Origin: Aquimarina sp. U1-2
GTDB taxonomy: Bacteria; Bacteroidota; Bacteroidia; Flavobacteriales; Flavobacteriaceae
Length of the DNA: 64,000 nt
NCBI RefSeq assembly: GCF_017897595.1
Contig: NZ_JAGKIK010000009.1
Location: 124,001-188,000 of the forward strand
Reading direction: 5' to 3'
Positions 61,829 through 64,000 of the stretch are shown here, piece after piece; the stretch's first letter is position 1, and each line of letters starts with the position of its first letter. The translations under genes and the position numbers were made by a program. The notes below the pieces were generated by a model that worked only from the letters and a program-made list of their open reading frames with translations, made no database searches and was not told the DNA's origin.

Positions 61829-62563
61829 ATGAAAGCAATACTTAAAAGCGCCCAAGCACATAAAATCCATAAAGGCGATTTTAATATCGATATCAATTTT
61901 CCGGGAATGGCCTTGAAGAATCATTCAGAAAAACGAGGTTTGGCACAACTGGGACGAATAGACCGCGGTCATTTAAAACCGGGGGTTTTTGTAGGAATGC
62001 ATCCGCATAAGAACGATGAAATCCTTTCTTACGTTCGTTCAGGTAATTTGGTACATGAAGATAGTGAAGGGGATTCTAAAATAGTAAGCAATACTCGCTT
62101 GATGATGATGAATGCTGGCAGTGGTATCTACCACCAAGAATCCATCCCGGAGGATGGTGACGATGTCCATATGCTACAAATCTTTCTAAGACCAGCAGAA
62201 GACGATGTCACGCCCAGCGTACAATTTCATGATTTTGAGGCAGCTTACAATGTTAATTCTTGGCGGCAAGTCGCTGGCTCTTTTGACACAGATGTACCTC
62301 TTAAAATTAATGCAGATGCAGCCGTATTCGATGCCAGAATAGATAAAATCATCCAAGGGCAACATGCTGAAGACAAAACCTATTACCTCTATGTCTTTGA
62401 TGGTACTATCGACATTGACGGGCAGATGCTTTTAAAAGGTGACAGTCTGGTATACGAAAATGAATCTATAAGAATCGTTCCTGCGGGCATTGCAGATTTG
62501 GTTCTTTTTGAACTCGATAAAAATAAGCCCTACAGCCGTAACGGGATGTATAGTGGCGTGTAA
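61829..62563 (+). CDS. Pirin-family cupin protein, paralogue
   Basis: The product is 244 residues, the same length as the pirin at 49491 and strongly similar: HKIHKGDFNIDINFPGM, GLAQLGRIDRGHLKPGVFVGMHPHKNDEILSYVRSGNLVHEDSEGD, and the shared end KPYSRNGMYSGV. The metal-binding His and Glu are kept. The C-terminal domains differ more than the N-terminal ones. It starts a run with the cupin and isochorismatase-like genes. The 199-bp leader contains a GAATTGGTATTATATAACG segment resembling the end of the foldback at 58026. Confidence 0.91.
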   Translation: MKAILKSAQAHKIHKGDFNIDINFPGMALKNHSEKRGLAQLGRIDRGHLKPGVFVGMHPHKNDEILSYVRSGNLVHEDSEGDSKIVSNTRLMMMNAGSGIYHQESIPEDGDDVHMLQIFLRPAEDDVTPSVQFHDFEAAYNVNSWRQVAGSFDTDVPLKINADAAVFDARIDKIIQGQHAEDKTYYLYVFDGTIDIDGQMLLKGDSLVYENESIRIVPAGIADLVLFELDKNKPYSRNGMYSGV

Positions 62564-62585
62564 ACAAGATAAAATTAAAACTATT

Positions 62586-63059
62586 ATGAAAACAAAAACA
62601 CCAGCAGTACTTAAAGCAAATCAAGGCGAAGCCGTTTCAGTTGTGGGCGACCGTTACACCTTTTTGACCACTAAACAGCAGACCAATGGCGCTTTTGCCA
62701 CGATGGAATTTTATATTCCGCCCGGTGGAGGTTCGCCACCACATACCCATCATAATGAAGATGAATTTTTCTATATGGTGGAAGGCGAACTTGAATTCCA
62801 TATCGATGGAAGCCGAGTTATCGCCAAGAAAGGAGACTTTTTATTTGGCCCAAAGGGGGTTTCGCATAATTTTAAGAATGTAACTGAGGCACCTGTGATA
62901 ATGCTGTGTACGGTAATGCCAGCAGGTTTGGAAGATTTTTTCAGGGAAGTTGGTAGCACCTTGCCCACCCGTGATAGCGAGCCCATACCACCGACTGAAG
63001 CTGATAAGGAAAAAATGATGTCCTTAGCATCAAAATATGGATTGGAAATTAATTTTTAA
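62586..63059 (+). CDS. Small cupin protein
   Basis: The product is 157 residues from MKTKTPAVLKANQGEAVSVVGD; an upstream in-frame ATG inside the pirin gene is rejected. Cupin motif 1 is PHTHHNEDEFFYMVEGELEFHIDG (His-His-Glu metal ligands), and motif 2 is KGDFLFGPKGVSHNFKN with the last His. Quercetin-dioxygenase-like single cupin; the substrate is unknown. It is 22 bp after the pirin and 20 bp before the isochorismatase-like gene. Confidence 0.9.
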   Translation: MKTKTPAVLKANQGEAVSVVGDRYTFLTTKQQTNGAFATMEFYIPPGGGSPPHTHHNEDEFFYMVEGELEFHIDGSRVIAKKGDFLFGPKGVSHNFKNVTEAPVIMLCTVMPAGLEDFFREVGSTLPTRDSEPIPPTEADKEKMMSLASKYGLEINF

Positions 63060-63078
63060 ACTTAAAACACAACACATT

Positions 63079-63675
63079 ATGAAACCACATTTTACTATTA
63101 AAGACACGGCAATAGTGCTTATAGACCACCAACAAGGTACTGTAAAACTGGCCAAAAATATGGATGAGGAAGTCATTAAACAAAACACTAAGGCATTAGC
63201 AAGAACTGCCATTGAAACAGGAATGCCTCTGGTACTTACCACCAGTAACGAAACGCAGTTTCAAGGCCCTTTGTTCGAATTTTTAGAAGATATTGCGTCA
63301 AAAGCTCACGAGAATCGCATCAAACGCCCAGGTATGGTAAATGCTTGGGAGTACATACCCTTTAAAGAAGCCGTAGCGAGTACTGGAAAAAAGAACATTA
63401 TTATGGCCGGATTAACCAATGATGTTTGTACGGTCTACCCAGCAATTAATGCGGTGGCAGATGGCTATAGCGTTCAAGTGGTTGTAGATGCGGGCGGTTC
63501 GCCGACCCAGCTTGCAGACGATATCGCGCAACGTCGTATGGAAAATGAAGGCGTCGTATTGACCTCTACCAATCAGGTAATGGCAGAACTGGGCAAGGAT
63601 TGGAGTACTGAAAATGGTGGTAAAATCTTGAACATTATGTATGAAGAAATCCTTGGAACTTTGATGAACTCATAG
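63079..63675 (+). CDS. Isochorismatase-like cysteine hydrolase (YcaC type)
   Basis: The product is 198 residues from MKPHFTIKDTAIVLIDHQQGTVKL; the longer ATG at 63037 lies inside the cupin gene. The catalytic triad is Asp in LIDHQQ, Lys in RIKRPGMVNAW, and Cys in GLTNDVCTVYPAINAV. The family hydrolyses amides or ethers of small acids. Last complete gene of the pirin-cupin-hydrolase run. Confidence 0.9.
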   Translation: MKPHFTIKDTAIVLIDHQQGTVKLAKNMDEEVIKQNTKALARTAIETGMPLVLTTSNETQFQGPLFEFLEDIASKAHENRIKRPGMVNAWEYIPFKEAVASTGKKNIIMAGLTNDVCTVYPAINAVADGYSVQVVVDAGGSPTQLADDIAQRRMENEGVVLTSTNQVMAELGKDWSTENGGKILNIMYEEILGTLMNS

Positions 63676-63871
63676 AGTTATGTAGAAAATAAATATAGGT
63701 ATCGGGCTAGAAAAGAATTTTTCATTCCAAGCCACGATAAGCCTTAAAAAATGAGCGGAGACCATTACCTGGGCAGGTTTATTAGAAGACCAGTCTATGA
63801 CCGGAAAATTTTTTAGGGACAAAAGTGAGATAAGTTGGTAACAATAGTTAAATTGTGAAAACAAGTTTAGT

Positions 63872-64000
63872 ATGAAAATAAACTACGATAACAGAGTTTT
63901 TAAACCTGTAAGCAATTCTGAAAACGAAGAAACCTCAAGTGAAACGCAATTTTATTACAAACAGAAAGGCAATTTGCTTACTTCAGAATATGCTGGAGGT
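63872..64000 (+). CDS. Partial gene, small flavobacterial protein (cut by window end)
   Basis: The ATG at 63872 opens MKINYDNRVFKPVSNSENEETSSETQFYYKQKGNLLTSEYAGG and runs to the window end. The start matches a short family widespread in flavobacteria, often labelled n-acetylglutamate synthase, a label I would not trust. The 196 bp before it hold no gene. Confidence 0.7.
   Translation, partial: MKINYDNRVFKPVSNSENEETSSETQFYYKQKGNLLTSEYAGG

Noticed and set aside
63670..63864. A small minus-strand gene after the isochorismatase-like gene.
   Set aside because: No family features, overlaps the end of the upstream gene and is antisense in a short spacer.

Overview
The window looks like a chromosomal stretch from a marine-type flavobacterium (Bacteroidota, Flavobacteriaceae). 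It is AT-rich. Candidate promoters carry the Bacteroidota -7 form TAnnTTTG, and Shine-Dalgarno sequences are scarce. The gene families are typical of that family: DUF4199, DUF4136, the alternative GlmU, MtaB, type B L31 and a Mrr-like endonuclease.

Layout. (1) 1-4.7 kb is an integron-like platform. A tyrosine recombinase on the + strand faces away from three minus-strand cassette-like genes (a lipoprotein, a Mrr-like nuclease, a DUF1028-TPR protein). Two junctions carry attC-like imperfect inverted repeats. All three junctions carry a 183-190 bp multi-hairpin element whose arms change in a compensatory way. A structured RNA and a terminator close the platform. (2) 5-13.9 kb is a fatty-acid beta-oxidation locus (MarR regulator, FadB-like, FadA-like, FadE-like) plus a separate acyl-CoA synthetase. 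The same TATGC-N2-GCATA palindrome lies upstream of both units, so one regulator probably controls both. Two four-helix-bundle genes sit inside the operon, and one is dead. (3) 14-22 kb is housekeeping: DUF4136 lipoprotein, purL, an RsmB-type methyltransferase, and an ECF sigma operon. (4) 22.5-23.6 kb has no coding potential but holds four tandem small-RNA genes on an exact 294-bp period, each with its own promoter and terminator. (5) 24-40 kb is core genome: MsbA-like ABC exporter, phosphosugar mutase, glycosyltransferase, L31, GlmU-like, a peptide-binding lipoprotein, MtaB and a lytic transglycosylase. (6) 40.3-43.1 kb is a decayed remnant of a conjugative element, with a frameshifted ParB and a split partner gene.

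(7) 43-64 kb is an accessory region, by eye richer in G+C towards its right end. It contains a double-SnoaL/hydrolase lipoprotein, three AraC regulators, two copies of an SDR plus pirin module, and a four-GAF sigma-54 activator. It also has a bestrophin pseudogene and an aldehyde dehydrogenase / SDR / quinone oxidoreductase / pirin / cupin / isochorismatase-like run that looks like a detoxification or catabolic unit. Three attC-like sites lie here without any integrase nearby, downstream of a serine hydrolase, a GNAT and an unknown membrane-anchored protein. They resemble the platform at the left end and suggest cassettes scattered from it. Several small foldback repeats are spread through the window.

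The strongest candidates for something undescribed are the integron-like system with its junction hairpin element, and the tandem small-RNA array. No tRNA, rRNA or CRISPR array was seen. All family assignments are from reading the sequence; no search was run.
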